A program made the translations under genes and the position numbers. From contig JAEWIW010000210.1 in assembly GCA_023386855.1 (NCBI GenBank), positions 1 to 6,673 on the forward strand: a DNA stretch of 6,673 bases, given 5' to 3'. The notes beneath the pieces were generated by a model that did not search any database, had not been told where the DNA came from, and saw only the letters and a list, made by a program, of their open reading frames with translations. Below are positions 1-6,024 of the stretch, in pieces; position 1 is the first letter of the stretch; each line of letters begins with the position of its first letter. The DNA is from Bacteroidota bacterium. GTDB lineage: Bacteria; Bacteroidota; Bacteroidia; Chitinophagales; Chitinophagaceae.

Positions 1-2
1 GC

Positions 3-449
3 TATACACTGTACAGGAATGTTCAGCTCGATGAGAACAGCACCGACCGTGCCGATGTGTATGTGAAGATCGACCGCAAAAGCAGGAAGGAAAAGGCTTC
101 CATCATCACCCTTTTTGCGCTTGCCCCGAATGCCAACCCTGCAGAAGTGGAAACCGATGAGTCAAGGATGGATGGATCAAGGTCTTTTCTTAACAATATC
201 AGTCCTGCCCTGGCCGATACCGATCATGATTTCCAGGTGAAGGCACAGGAAGGTAAAGTTGCCGATGCGGAGAAAAAAATGCGCAAGCTTGAAGATGATT
301 ATGCCGACCTGGATAAGAGAGTGAAGAACCTCCAGGATAAGATGGAAAAGAATAAAAGGGACCAGGAAATGATGAAGGTGAATATCCAGAATGAACGCGA
401 TGCCCTGCAATTACTTCGGATGAAGGGCAAAAGCAGCACGGAACAATAG
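3..449 (+). CDS. C-terminal part of a coiled-coil protein, function unknown (5' end outside window)
   Basis: The reading frame is open from the left edge and ends at TAG 447-449, giving 148 visible residues. A GTG at 57 could be read as a start, but the frame continues upstream without a stop (YTLYRNVQLDENS...), so the gene very probably begins outside the window. The first ~45 visible residues look like a folded, beta-type segment (YVKIDRKSRKEKAS, then a hydrophobic SIITLFAL stretch). From about visible residue 76 to 141 (nt 228-425) the protein is almost entirely Lys/Glu/Asp/Gln with spaced Leu, Met and Val, which indicates one long alpha-helical coiled coil. There is no membrane segment in the visible part. 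I do not recognise the family. It converges on the peroxidase gene at 555 with about 105 bases between them. That it is a real gene is fairly certain; its function is not known. Confidence 0.75.
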   Translation, partial: YTLYRNVQLDENSTDRADVYVKIDRKSRKEKASIITLFALAPNANPAEVETDESRMDGSRSFLNNISPALADTDHDFQVKAQEGKVADAEKKMRKLEDDYADLDKRVKNLQDKMEKNKRDQEMMKVNIQNERDALQLLRMKGKSSTEQ

Positions 450-530
450 GCTTGCCTGGTAATTTGCATGTAAATTCTGTAATGAAAGCAAAGTCTTCAT
501 TCAAACTGGCTAATTGCTGAACCTTCTTTA

Positions 531-545
531 AATGGCAAAGCCATT
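531..545. terminator. Weak terminator-like hairpin between convergent genes
   Basis: AATGGC (531-536) and GCCATT (540-545) form a 6-bp stem around an AAA loop, with A/T pairs possible beyond an A-A mismatch. It lies ten bases beyond the minus-strand peroxidase stop and about 80 bases beyond the plus-strand coiled-coil stop, where a shared terminator would be expected. Neither strand has a good run of T after the stem (the minus strand continues TAAAGAAGG), so a role in termination is only a suggestion. The rest of the 450-554 gap shows nothing else. Confidence 0.3.
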
Positions 546-554
546 AAATCCTAA

Positions 555-1580
555 TTATTGCGCGAACCTTTTATCCTTTATAAAGGTGGAATCAGTGAGG
601 GTCTTAAAAAACTCCAGCAGGTATAATTTATCCATATCGCTTAAACTGATTCCATTCTTCAATAGTGGATCAAGCGTTGCGCTTTGTTCTATACCAGCAG
701 TATAATGATTTAAAACCTGCATAGGTGACTTGAACCGGCCATCATGCATATAAGGAAAGGTCAGCAATATATTCCTAAGCGAGGGCACTTTGAACTTTAA
801 TGAATCAGTTGCTAACCCCGAAATCCTCATCCTTCCTTTATCGCCAATGCCCGGGTTTTCATTCAACCCATTATTCCGGTAGGAAAGATCCGTGAAGAGC
901 GGCTCTGTATGGCAACTGGCACAATTCGCCCTGAACAGGTCATAACCTCTTTGTTCGGCAGAACTGAAACTGGTGTCCCCTCTTTTCATCCTGTCGTACC
1001 GGCTGTTATAGGATACCATGGCATTCATGAATAGCGCCAGTGCTTTCATCATTTTCTGGCTGGTCACCGTTTCATCGCCAAAAGCTTTTTGAAACATTCT
1101 TCGGTATTCCGCATCAGCACCGACTTTAGCCACAACATTGTCGATCGTTTCCGCCATTTCATTGACCGCGGTGATTGGGCCCAGCGGCTGCACTTCAATA
1201 TGATTGATGCCTCCATCCCAATGAAACTCCTTATGCCATGCCAGGTTGAATAAGGGTGGAGCATTGCGGGTGGTAAACTGGTTATTGAAACCATGACTGA
1301 AATCGTGATCAAATGTGGCAAAGGCCGCAAACTGCTGGTGACAGGAAGCGCAGGGAAAGTTGCCATCCTTTGAAAGCCTTCCATCGTAAAAAAGTTTCTT
1401 GCCTAAGTCAAAACCTTCAACTGTTAGCGGGTTATTGGTAAAATCATATCGTGGAGATGGCCAGCCATCCGGGATTTCCAATGCTATAGGGGTAATCGTT
1501 CGACCGGCCCCGGTATCCTTCTTATTGCACCCGGTAACGAAAAGAAATAAAATGATCAATATAGCCGAACATGTTTTCAT
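555..1580 (-). CDS. Di-heme cytochrome c peroxidase family lipoprotein, MauG/MbnH-like
   Basis: This is a predicted envelope di-haem c-type enzyme of the bacterial CcP/MauG superfamily, 341 residues. Residues 1-18 are a lipoprotein signal (hydrophobic ILIILFLF, lipobox V-T-G-C18). CxxCH haem sites lie at 77-81 and 220-224. Family landmarks are RNAPPLFN (105-112), W121-D-G near the position of the inter-haem Trp, GPITAVNEM (134-142, E141 matching the conserved active-site Glu) and PYMHDGRF (276-283). In classical peroxidases a Met follows HDG about 14 residues later as ligand of the high-potential haem; here that place appears to hold Y293 (NHY), as in MauG-type enzymes. The longer frame starting at 1640 is rejected because the start at 1580 gives a clean signal peptide and overlaps the stop of the upstream gene in ATGA. 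Coupling to an MbnP-like gene suggests that it oxidises a Trp of that protein with peroxide. A plain H2O2-detoxifying peroxidase is the alternative. Confidence 0.92.
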   Translation of the reverse strand: MKTCSAILIILFLFVTGCNKKDTGAGRTITPIALEIPDGWPSPRYDFTNNPLTVEGFDLGKKLFYDGRLSKDGNFPCASCHQQFAAFATFDHDFSHGFNNQFTTRNAPPLFNLAWHKEFHWDGGINHIEVQPLGPITAVNEMAETIDNVVAKVGADAEYRRMFQKAFGDETVTSQKMMKALALFMNAMVSYNSRYDRMKRGDTSFSSAEQRGYDLFRANCASCHTEPLFTDLSYRNNGLNENPGIGDKGRMRISGLATDSLKFKVPSLRNILLTFPYMHDGRFKSPMQVLNHYTAGIEQSATLDPLLKNGISLSDMDKLYLLEFFKTLTDSTFIKDKRFAQ

Positions 1581-2341
1581 GGCTGGGTATTCACCGATTG
1601 AACGGAAAACATCCTGTAGTAATTGCCCGCGATCTTCCATGCCAGTTCTCCCGGCATGGTACAGGCGGGGTACCCGGCAATTCGGATATCATGAAGGCCA
1701 CTGAACCATTTGGATGGATCAGCTTCTACTGTAATAATCGATTCTCCTTCGCTGACCGCAGCAAGCGTATAGGGCAGGTTGATGGTGATGGATTTCACAA
1801 CGTTGTAAGGGCCCATGAACCCGCCTATATGGTATTCAAACTTATGATTGATCGCGTTGGATGCCGGTGATGTTCCTTCCAGCTTTGCCATGATATAACC
1901 CGAATTCCAGGTCCAGAACATTCCTTTTGCGGGGTCCAGCACGCCATCCTGTGCACCGGAAACATTCAGCAGGCTGTCAACTCCCAATACAAATCTTAAC
2001 TGGTCATAATAGCCGGCGGGTAATTCAATATTTAACGTGCAGGTGGAAGGATCATTAATGTCGATAAGATAATAGTCGTCCTTTTTTGCAGGCGAAAATA
2101 TTTTGTCAGCTATATTCCTGAACTGGACCTTATGAATATAAAACCTGAAAGCCTGTACGTTGAAAATTTCCTGGAATGAATTAAAATAATCAGCGCCAAA
2201 TTGAAGATTGTCTCCTGCAACCGATCCCTGGAAGGCAACCCGGGCCATATGGCCTGGGGCGTTTGAAATGATGTCTTCCGGTTCTTTCTGGCAGGAGAGC
2301 AAAAATTGGCAAGCAACAACTACAAAAATAAACCGCAACAT
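1577..2341 (-). CDS. MbnP-like copper-binding lipoprotein
   Basis: A 254-residue protein resembling the MbnP family, small envelope copper-binding proteins encoded beside a MauG-like di-haem enzyme. The N-terminus is a lipoprotein signal (FIFVVVACQFLLSC, lipobox L-L-S-C17), so the mature protein starts at C17 with QKEPED. Family-like segments in order are FRFYIHKVQF (65-74, H70), YYLIDIND (90-97), the core DPAKGMFWTWNSGYIMAKLEG (136-156) containing the WxW motif W143-T-W145, FEYHIGG (168-174, H171), and a C-terminal helix-like segment with NYYRMFSV (240-247). In methanotroph MbnP the first Trp of WxW becomes kynurenine and binds Cu(I) with histidines; by analogy W143 with H70 and H171 are candidates here, which is inference. 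C101 and C227 are the only cysteines after C17 and might form a disulfide. It precedes and overlaps the di-haem gene by 4 nt (ATGA). The start is supported by the signal peptide. Confidence 0.85.
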   Translation of the reverse strand: MLRFIFVVVACQFLLSCQKEPEDIISNAPGHMARVAFQGSVAGDNLQFGADYFNSFQEIFNVQAFRFYIHKVQFRNIADKIFSPAKKDDYYLIDINDPSTCTLNIELPAGYYDQLRFVLGVDSLLNVSGAQDGVLDPAKGMFWTWNSGYIMAKLEGTSPASNAINHKFEYHIGGFMGPYNVVKSITINLPYTLAAVSEGESIITVEADPSKWFSGLHDIRIAGYPACTMPGELAWKIAGNYYRMFSVQSVNTQP

Positions 2342-2451
2342 GAGAACTTGAATGTACTCGATATTTGTTGATTAGAGAAATATTAAAGGATATTTTTATT
2401 TATTTGGAATCTGTTCAATAAATTAATTTCAATCTTAAATTTTTTCTATTT
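2342..2451. promoter_or_regulatory. AT-rich divergent intergenic region between the MbnP-like gene and dtd
   Basis: This 110-bp gap separates two divergent transcription units and must carry both promoters if each unit starts here. It is very AT-rich (for example, TATTTTTATTTATTT near 2391-2405). On the plus strand TTTATTTG (2399-2406) differs from the Bacteroidota -7 element TAnnTTTG by one base, but no -33 TTTG stands at the usual distance, since the nearest (2364-2367) is too far. I see no convincing element for the minus strand, no metal-regulator operator and no ribosome binding site. Confidence 0.4.
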
Positions 2452-2904
2452 ATGAGGGTAGTGATCCAGCGTGTACTTCGTGCCGATGTATCTATAAATG
2501 GTATTTCAAATGGTGCCATCAATAAGGGTTTGCTGGTACTTGCCGGCTTTGAAGAGGCTGACAAGCCGGAAGACCTGGAATGGATGGCCTCCAAGATCGT
2601 TCAGTTAAGAATTTTCGATGATGAGCAGGGAGTGATGAACCTTTCTTTAAAAGATAAGGGCTACGACCTGCTGCTGGTAAGCCAGTTTACCCTTCATGCC
2701 CAAACCAAAAAAGGGAACAGGCCTTCCTATATTCGTGCGGCCAGGCCGGAACTGGCCATACCGCTGTATGAAAAATTTCATGCACAATTGGAGGCGCAGT
2801 TGGGCAGGAAAATCCCGACCGGTGAATTTGGCGCCGATATGCAGGTATCATTGGTCAATGACGGACCTGTAACCATAATTATTGACAGTAAAAACAGGGA
2901 ATAA
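2452..2904 (+). CDS. dtd: D-aminoacyl-tRNA deacylase
   Basis: The 150-residue protein has the usual length and sequence of the bacterial Dtd family from end to end. It hydrolyses the ester bond of D-aminoacyl-tRNAs in the cytoplasm, and members of the family also remove glycine from mischarged tRNA-Ala. It starts with MRVVIQRV. It then shows the substrate-pocket motif SQFTL (77-81), the conserved NRPSY (89-93), and near the C-terminus NDGPVT (136-141), which contains the Gly-cisPro pair (G138-P139) that excludes L-amino acids. The stop and the start of the next gene share one base (TAATG), so the two are almost certainly co-transcribed and may be translationally coupled. The ATG at 2452 is the family start. 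There is no Shine-Dalgarno sequence; the leader is AT-rich, as usual for Bacteroidota. Confidence 0.97.
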   Translation: MRVVIQRVLRADVSINGISNGAINKGLLVLAGFEEADKPEDLEWMASKIVQLRIFDDEQGVMNLSLKDKGYDLLLVSQFTLHAQTKKGNRPSYIRAARPELAIPLYEKFHAQLEAQLGRKIPTGEFGADMQVSLVNDGPVTIIIDSKNRE

Positions 2905-3236
2905 TGGAACTTACCATCAACGATGCTCAAAAAATGGTGGATGACTGGATCAGGGAGAAAGGGGTCAGGTATTTTAGTGAACTGACCAACCTGGGTATTC
3001 TTATGGAAGAAGTGGGGGAACTCTCCCGTTACATGGTCCGCACTTATGGGGAACAGTCGTCCAAAGCCACCGAAGAACCACAGCAGTTGGCCGATGAAAT
3101 GGCCGATGTATTATGGGTGTTGATATGCCTGGCCAACCAAGCCAGTATTGACCTTTCGGAAGCCTTCAGGAAGAATATGGAGAAGAAAAATAATCGCGAC
3201 AGCGAGCGTCACCTGAACAATCCCAAATTAAGATAA
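2904..3236 (+). CDS. MazG-like nucleotide pyrophosphohydrolase
   Basis: A 110-residue, all-helical protein with the MazG-type metal-binding signature: E35-E36-V-G-E39 on one helix and E65-M-A-D68 on a later helix (EExxE...ExxD), followed by a basic tail (KKNNRDSERH, 94-103). Such proteins hydrolyse nucleoside triphosphates to the monophosphate and pyrophosphate with Mg2+ and are thought to clean the nucleotide pool; the substrate cannot be told from the sequence. The single short domain matches the small stand-alone members of the superfamily, not the two-domain MazG of E. coli. Its ATG overlaps the dtd stop by one base (TAATG), placing both in one operon. The link with Dtd is a common kind of house-cleaning pairing, not proof of a shared pathway. 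Confidence 0.9.
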   Translation: MELTINDAQKMVDDWIREKGVRYFSELTNLGILMEEVGELSRYMVRTYGEQSSKATEEPQQLADEMADVLWVLICLANQASIDLSEAFRKNMEKKNNRDSERHLNNPKLR

Positions 3237-3359
3237 TGGAATGATCAAGTGCTGGAATAGCCAGAAATGGCTGGTGATGGGTGTTTCCGCCTTAAAATTT
3301 CATGTTCCTTCTTCCAAATCTGCCATTCTCAAGATTGGATTTCCTATTTTTGGCCGAAT
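3237..3359 (+). promoter_or_regulatory. Gap before glyS with a TAnnTTTG match next to the start codon
   Basis: This is a 123-nt stretch without a gene. TATTTTTG at 3345-3352 matches the Bacteroidota -7 promoter element TAnnTTTG exactly, seven bases before the glyS ATG at 3360. If used, transcription would begin at or almost at the start codon. No -33 TTTG is present 19-21 bases upstream of it, so the match may be chance and glyS may instead be read from the dtd promoter. No T-box-like leader or terminator is seen. Confidence 0.25.
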
Positions 3360-4796
3360 ATGGCAAGCGATACCAATAAATTCCAGGCGATCATTTCGCA
3401 TTGTAAAGAGTACGGTTTTATTTTTCCATCGAGTGAAATTTATGACGGGTTAAGTGCAGTGTATGATTATGGCCAGTGGGGTGTTGAGCTGAAAAGAAAT
3501 ATCCGCGACTACTGGTGGAAGAGCATGACCCAGATGAACGAGAACATTGTAGGAATTGATGCGGCGATCTTTATGCATCCTACCACCTGGAAAGCCAGTG
3601 GTCATGTCGACAATTTCAGTGACCCCATGATCGACAATAAGGATTCCAAGAAAAGGTATCGCGTTGATCACCTCATCGAAGGCTATGCTGACCAGCTTGA
3701 ACATGCTGGTAAGAAAGAAGAAGCCGAAGCAGCTATTGCAAGGATGGATGCTTTGCTTGCAGCAAATGATTTTGATGGACTGAAAAGTTTTATTGAGGAA
3801 AAGAAAATAAGTTGTTCTGTCAGCGGAACCTGCAACTGGACCGAAGTAAGGCAGTTTAACCTGATGTTTTCCACCCAGCTGGGAAGTGTTAGTGAAGAAG
3901 CCAGTGAAATTTACCTGCGCCCGGAAACGGCACAGGGTATCTTCGTTAACTTTTTGAATGTGCAGAAATCGGGAAGGATGAAAATTCCTTTTGGTATTGC
4001 ACAGGTGGGAAAGGCCTTCCGTAACGAGATCGTTGCCCGCCAGTTCATTTTCCGCATGCGTGAATTTGAACAGATGGAAATGCAGTTCTTTATTCGTCCT
4101 GGTTCCCAGAAAGAATGGTACGAGTACTGGAAGGAACAGAGAATGAAATGGCACCTTAGCCTGGGCATTCCTGCTGAACGTTACAGGTTCCATGATCACG
4201 TCAAGCTTGCGCATTATGCTGATGCGGCCTGCGATATTGAATATGATTTCCCGATTGGTTTTAAGGAAGTGGAAGGGATCCATTCCAGGACCGATTTCGA
4301 CCTGAAGAACCACCAGGAATACAGCCGGAAAAAGATCCAGTATTTTGATACAGAGCTCAACCAGAATTATATTCCTTATGTAATCGAGACTTCCATTGGC
4401 CTCGATCGAACCATCCTGATGGTGTTGAGTGAAGCTTATGAAGAACAGGACCTGAGCACCAATGATAAAAAAGACAGTAGGGTAGTGCTGAAGTTCCCTC
4501 CAAAACTGGCTCCCATCAAGCTGGCCATTTTGCCGCTTACAAAGAAAGATGGACTTCCGGAACTGGCAAGGGAAATTATGACGCAGTGCATGCCTGAATT
4601 CAAATGTTTTTACGAAGAGAAAGATACCATTGGTAAAAGGTACCGTCGCATGGATGCTATTGGCACACCTTTTTGTGTAACTATTGATCATCAGAGCAAG
4701 GAAGACGGAACCGTTACGATCAGGCACAGGGACAGCATGCAACAGGAGAGGATCCCGATCAGCAATATCATCTCTACTATAAAGGCAGCATTATAA
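3360..4796 (+). CDS. glyS: Glycyl-tRNA synthetase (single-chain, alpha2 type)
   Basis: A class II aminoacyl-tRNA synthetase that attaches glycine to tRNA-Gly in the cytoplasm; 478 residues, single-chain homodimer type. The N-terminus carries the family segment YGFIFPSSEIYDGLSAVYDYG (18-38) and the motif 1 region MHPTTWKASGH (72-82). NWTEVRQFNLMF (159-170) and RPETAQG (187-193) precede motif 2, with F220-R-N-E223. EGIHSRTDFDL (305-315) lies in the glycine-pocket region, and motif 3 is ETSIGLDR (343-350) with Arg350. From about 384 (APIKLAILPL) runs the C-terminal anticodon-binding domain. An ATG at 3267 in the same frame would add 31 residues (MAGDGCFRLK...) unlike the family, so I chose 3360 (MASDTNKF). 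Catalytic motifs are intact. It follows the dtd-MazG pair by 123 nt on the same strand. Confidence 0.97.
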   Translation: MASDTNKFQAIISHCKEYGFIFPSSEIYDGLSAVYDYGQWGVELKRNIRDYWWKSMTQMNENIVGIDAAIFMHPTTWKASGHVDNFSDPMIDNKDSKKRYRVDHLIEGYADQLEHAGKKEEAEAAIARMDALLAANDFDGLKSFIEEKKISCSVSGTCNWTEVRQFNLMFSTQLGSVSEEASEIYLRPETAQGIFVNFLNVQKSGRMKIPFGIAQVGKAFRNEIVARQFIFRMREFEQMEMQFFIRPGSQKEWYEYWKEQRMKWHLSLGIPAERYRFHDHVKLAHYADAACDIEYDFPIGFKEVEGIHSRTDFDLKNHQEYSRKKIQYFDTELNQNYIPYVIETSIGLDRTILMVLSEAYEEQDLSTNDKKDSRVVLKFPPKLAPIKLAILPLTKKDGLPELAREIMTQCMPEFKCFYEEKDTIGKRYRRMDAIGTPFCVTIDHQSKEDGTVTIRHRDSMQQERIPISNIISTIKAAL

Positions 4797-4820
4797 TGGT
4801 GCTTCCGCTAAAACCAATCC

Positions 4821-4851
4821 TTTGAAAAACGAAAACCGGGAATTAATTTAT
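4821..4851 (+). promoter_or_regulatory. Possible promoter of the small membrane protein gene
   Basis: TTTG (4821-4824) and TAATTTAT (4844-4851) are 19 bases apart, the spacing of Bacteroidota -33/-7 elements. The second box keeps TA and TT but lacks the final TG of TAnnTTTG. It stands about 50 bases before the ATG at 4901, in the 104-base gap after glyS. This is a weak match by eye. Confidence 0.3.
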
Positions 4852-4865
4852 TACGTACATCAGTT

Positions 4866-4880
4866 AGATCTGATCGATCT
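4866..4880. repeat. Short inverted repeat AGATC-N5-GATCT
   Basis: AGATC (4866-4870) and GATCT (4876-4880) flank TGATC, making a dense cluster of GATC words 20 bases before the ATG of the small membrane protein. The shape would suit a small dimeric regulator or a leader hairpin, but 5-bp arms can arise by chance and no regulator gene is nearby. Confidence 0.25.
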
Positions 4881-4900
4881 GAGCCCTTTAATAAACATTT

Positions 4901-5188
4901 ATGCTTGCACTCGAAGTCACACTTAATGTTTTCGTGATCCTAGGCTTCCTTCTTTTAGCCATGGCCTTAGGCTTTTTTGCCCGTTCGGCACAGCTTAACA
5001 GCCTGCGCAGGAAAGTTGTGGAGCTTGAAAGGGAAATGCTTTCGAACCATGCATCCATCCTTGAACTCCAGCAGCAGAAAGCGGGCCTGGAAAAGCAGAT
5101 GAAGGAATCGCGGATTCCTGTGATCCCGATGAAGAATAAGGAGGAAGCAGAGGTTGAACATGCGGAAAATAAAAAACTGGGACGCTAG
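4901..5188 (+). CDS. Small single-pass membrane protein with coiled coil, function unknown
   Basis: The predicted protein has 95 residues. Residues about 6-27 (VTLNVFVILGFLLLAMALGFF) form one hydrophobic membrane segment. It is followed by a basic patch (LRRK, 35-38) that would favour a cytoplasmic C-terminus, and a heptad-like helix from about 32 to 69 (LEREM, LELQQQ, LEKQM) predicted to form a coiled coil. The tail (about 76-95) is charged and probably disordered. This layout is common among small Bacteroidota envelope proteins, but I do not recognise a named family. It lies 104 bases after glyS on the same strand, with a possible promoter of its own, and ends 8 bases before the stop of the convergent reductase gene. 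The amino-acid pattern makes a real gene likely. Confidence 0.75.
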   Translation: MLALEVTLNVFVILGFLLLAMALGFFARSAQLNSLRRKVVELEREMLSNHASILELQQQKAGLEKQMKESRIPVIPMKNKEEAEVEHAENKKLGR

Positions 5189-5201
5189 GCGAAAGTCTAG
5201 C
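5184..5201 (+). terminator. GAAA-capped hairpin spanning two convergent stop codons
   Basis: GCTAGGC (5184-5190) pairs with GTCTAGC (5195-5201) around a GAAA loop, giving seven pairs including one G-U in the plus-strand RNA. The left arm contains the TAG stop of the plus-strand gene (5186-5188) and the right arm the TAG stop of the minus-strand gene (5197-5199). No T-run follows on either strand, so it may be an mRNA 3'-end hairpin or a weak bidirectional terminator. The structure itself is plain in the sequence; its role is inferred. Confidence 0.4.
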
Positions 5202-5934
5202 CATACAATTCCTGGTGAATGTTCTTCTTATTAATGCCAAGGGCCTGTAGCCGGGTCTTTGCTTCACTGATCATATCTTTCCAGCCACATAAATAGAAAG
5301 CTGCATCATTTTCTACGGTATAGCGCTTAGCCTGTACAAGTTCTTCATAAACTGCATGTACATACCCGGTTTTATAACCCGGGTTACCAGGTTCTCTTGA
5401 GAAAGTCGGTAAATAATGAAACCCTTCCAGCTTTTTTTCCAGGTCCTTCATCTCCTCTTCGTATAAAGCATCGCAGAATTTCCTGCAGCCGAAAACAAGG
5501 TATATATCCTTGTGCGCTATCTTATGGTTCATGATATGGTTGACCATGGAACGAAAAGGTGCAATGCCGGTACCAGTACAAATAAAATATAGGTCCTGTG
5601 TTATGGTTTGTGGCAGGGTGAATACACCAAGTGGACCCCTGAAATCCAGTTCTGACCCGGTTTTGACCTCGTTAAAAAGATAATTGGTGCCTGCGCCATT
5701 TTCAAGCAATACGATGATAAGCTCAAATACATTCGACCCATCGGGCCAGGAAGCAATGGAATAACTGCGCTGGCGCCTGTTTATTTTTTCATGGATGGGA
5801 AGGTCAAGTGTCACAAACTGGCCTGGAAGAAAATCAAACCGCTCCGTTCCCTGCACCTCGATCCAGTAACGCCTGGTAGAAGAGGATAATTCTTCGATCC
5901 TTATCACCGTACCTTTTTGCCAGGGTAGAAGCAT
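5197..5934 (-). CDS. Ferredoxin-NADP reductase-like FAD/NAD(P)-binding oxidoreductase
   Basis: A 245-residue cytoplasmic flavoprotein of the ferredoxin-NADP reductase superfamily, which passes electrons between NAD(P)H and a one-electron carrier such as ferredoxin or flavodoxin through FAD. Residues 1-105 form the FAD-binding barrel, with PGQFVTLDLP (37-46) and the FAD motif R56-S-Y-S59 (RxYS). GPLG (100-103) lies at the join of the two domains. The NAD(P) domain from about 112 has TGTGIAPFRSM (120-130), FGCR (148-151) and YLCGW (214-218), and the chain ends in HQELYG. There is no attached 2Fe-2S domain, so the electron partner is a separate protein, not visible in the window. The ATG at 5934 is the only start that keeps the full barrel. 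A terminator-like hairpin lies only 21 bases upstream. The exact partner and the NADH/NADPH preference are unknown. Confidence 0.9.
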   Translation of the reverse strand: MLLPWQKGTVIRIEELSSSTRRYWIEVQGTERFDFLPGQFVTLDLPIHEKINRRQRSYSIASWPDGSNVFELIIVLLENGAGTNYLFNEVKTGSELDFRGPLGVFTLPQTITQDLYFICTGTGIAPFRSMVNHIMNHKIAHKDIYLVFGCRKFCDALYEEEMKDLEKKLEGFHYLPTFSREPGNPGYKTGYVHAVYEELVQAKRYTVENDAAFYLCGWKDMISEAKTRLQALGINKKNIHQELYG

Positions 5935-5942
5935 ATATTGGG

Positions 5943-5971
5943 TTTTAAAGAAAGACCCCGCTTTAGCGGGG
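5943..5971 (-). terminator. Strong intrinsic terminator in the leader of the reductase gene
   Basis: CCCCGC (5956-5961) and GCGGGG (5966-5971) form a perfect 6-bp G+C-rich stem around a 4-base loop. Read on the minus strand it is followed by TCTTTCTTT, the T-rich tract of a rho-independent terminator. It lies about 55 bases beyond the stop of the minus-strand secreted-protein gene and is best explained as its terminator. The stem ends only 21 bases before the reductase ATG, leaving almost no room for a separate promoter. Confidence 0.75.
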
Positions 5972-5981
5972 CCCCTGTTAT

Positions 5982-5998
5982 TAGCTTATGGCAAGCTA
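5982..5998. repeat. Inverted repeat TAGCTT-N5-AAGCTA
   Basis: TAGCTT (5982-5987) and AAGCTA (5993-5998) make a 6-bp stem with a 5-base loop, directly beside the G+C-rich terminator and followed by the palindrome GTTAAC (6001-6006). ATTAGC (5980-5985) could instead pair with GCTAAT (6007-6012). It may add to the 3'-end structure of the minus-strand transcript from the secreted-protein gene. Confidence 0.35.
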
Positions 5999-6024
5999 TC
6001 GTTAACGCTAATATAAAGATTTAT

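Noticed and set aside
57..59. GTG as start of the left-edge coiled-coil protein
   Set aside because: The frame stays open to the window edge with protein-like sequence upstream, so the start is probably outside the window.
1581..1640. N-terminal extension of the di-haem gene (20 extra residues)
   Set aside because: It would bury the lipoprotein signal and overlap the MbnP-like gene by 64 bases; the ATG at 1580 gives a proper signal peptide and an ATGA junction.
1399..1870. Two plus-strand open frames of about 100 codons
   Set aside because: They are antisense to the di-haem and MbnP-like genes, overlap each other, and show no domain or signal.
3267..3359. N-terminal extension of GlyRS (31 extra residues)
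   Set aside because: The extra residues (MAGDGCFRLK...) do not resemble the GlyRS family, whose start fits the ATG at 3360.
3450..4742. A 430-codon open frame on the minus strand inside glyS
   Set aside because: It lies wholly antisense to a well conserved synthetase gene, has a His/Phe/Ile-rich composition typical of shadow frames, and shows no recognisable domain.
4995..5267. Minus-strand frame of 90 codons across the convergent junction
   Set aside because: It overlaps the small membrane protein on the opposite strand and the reductase C-terminus in another frame, with Pro/Ser-rich shadow-like composition.
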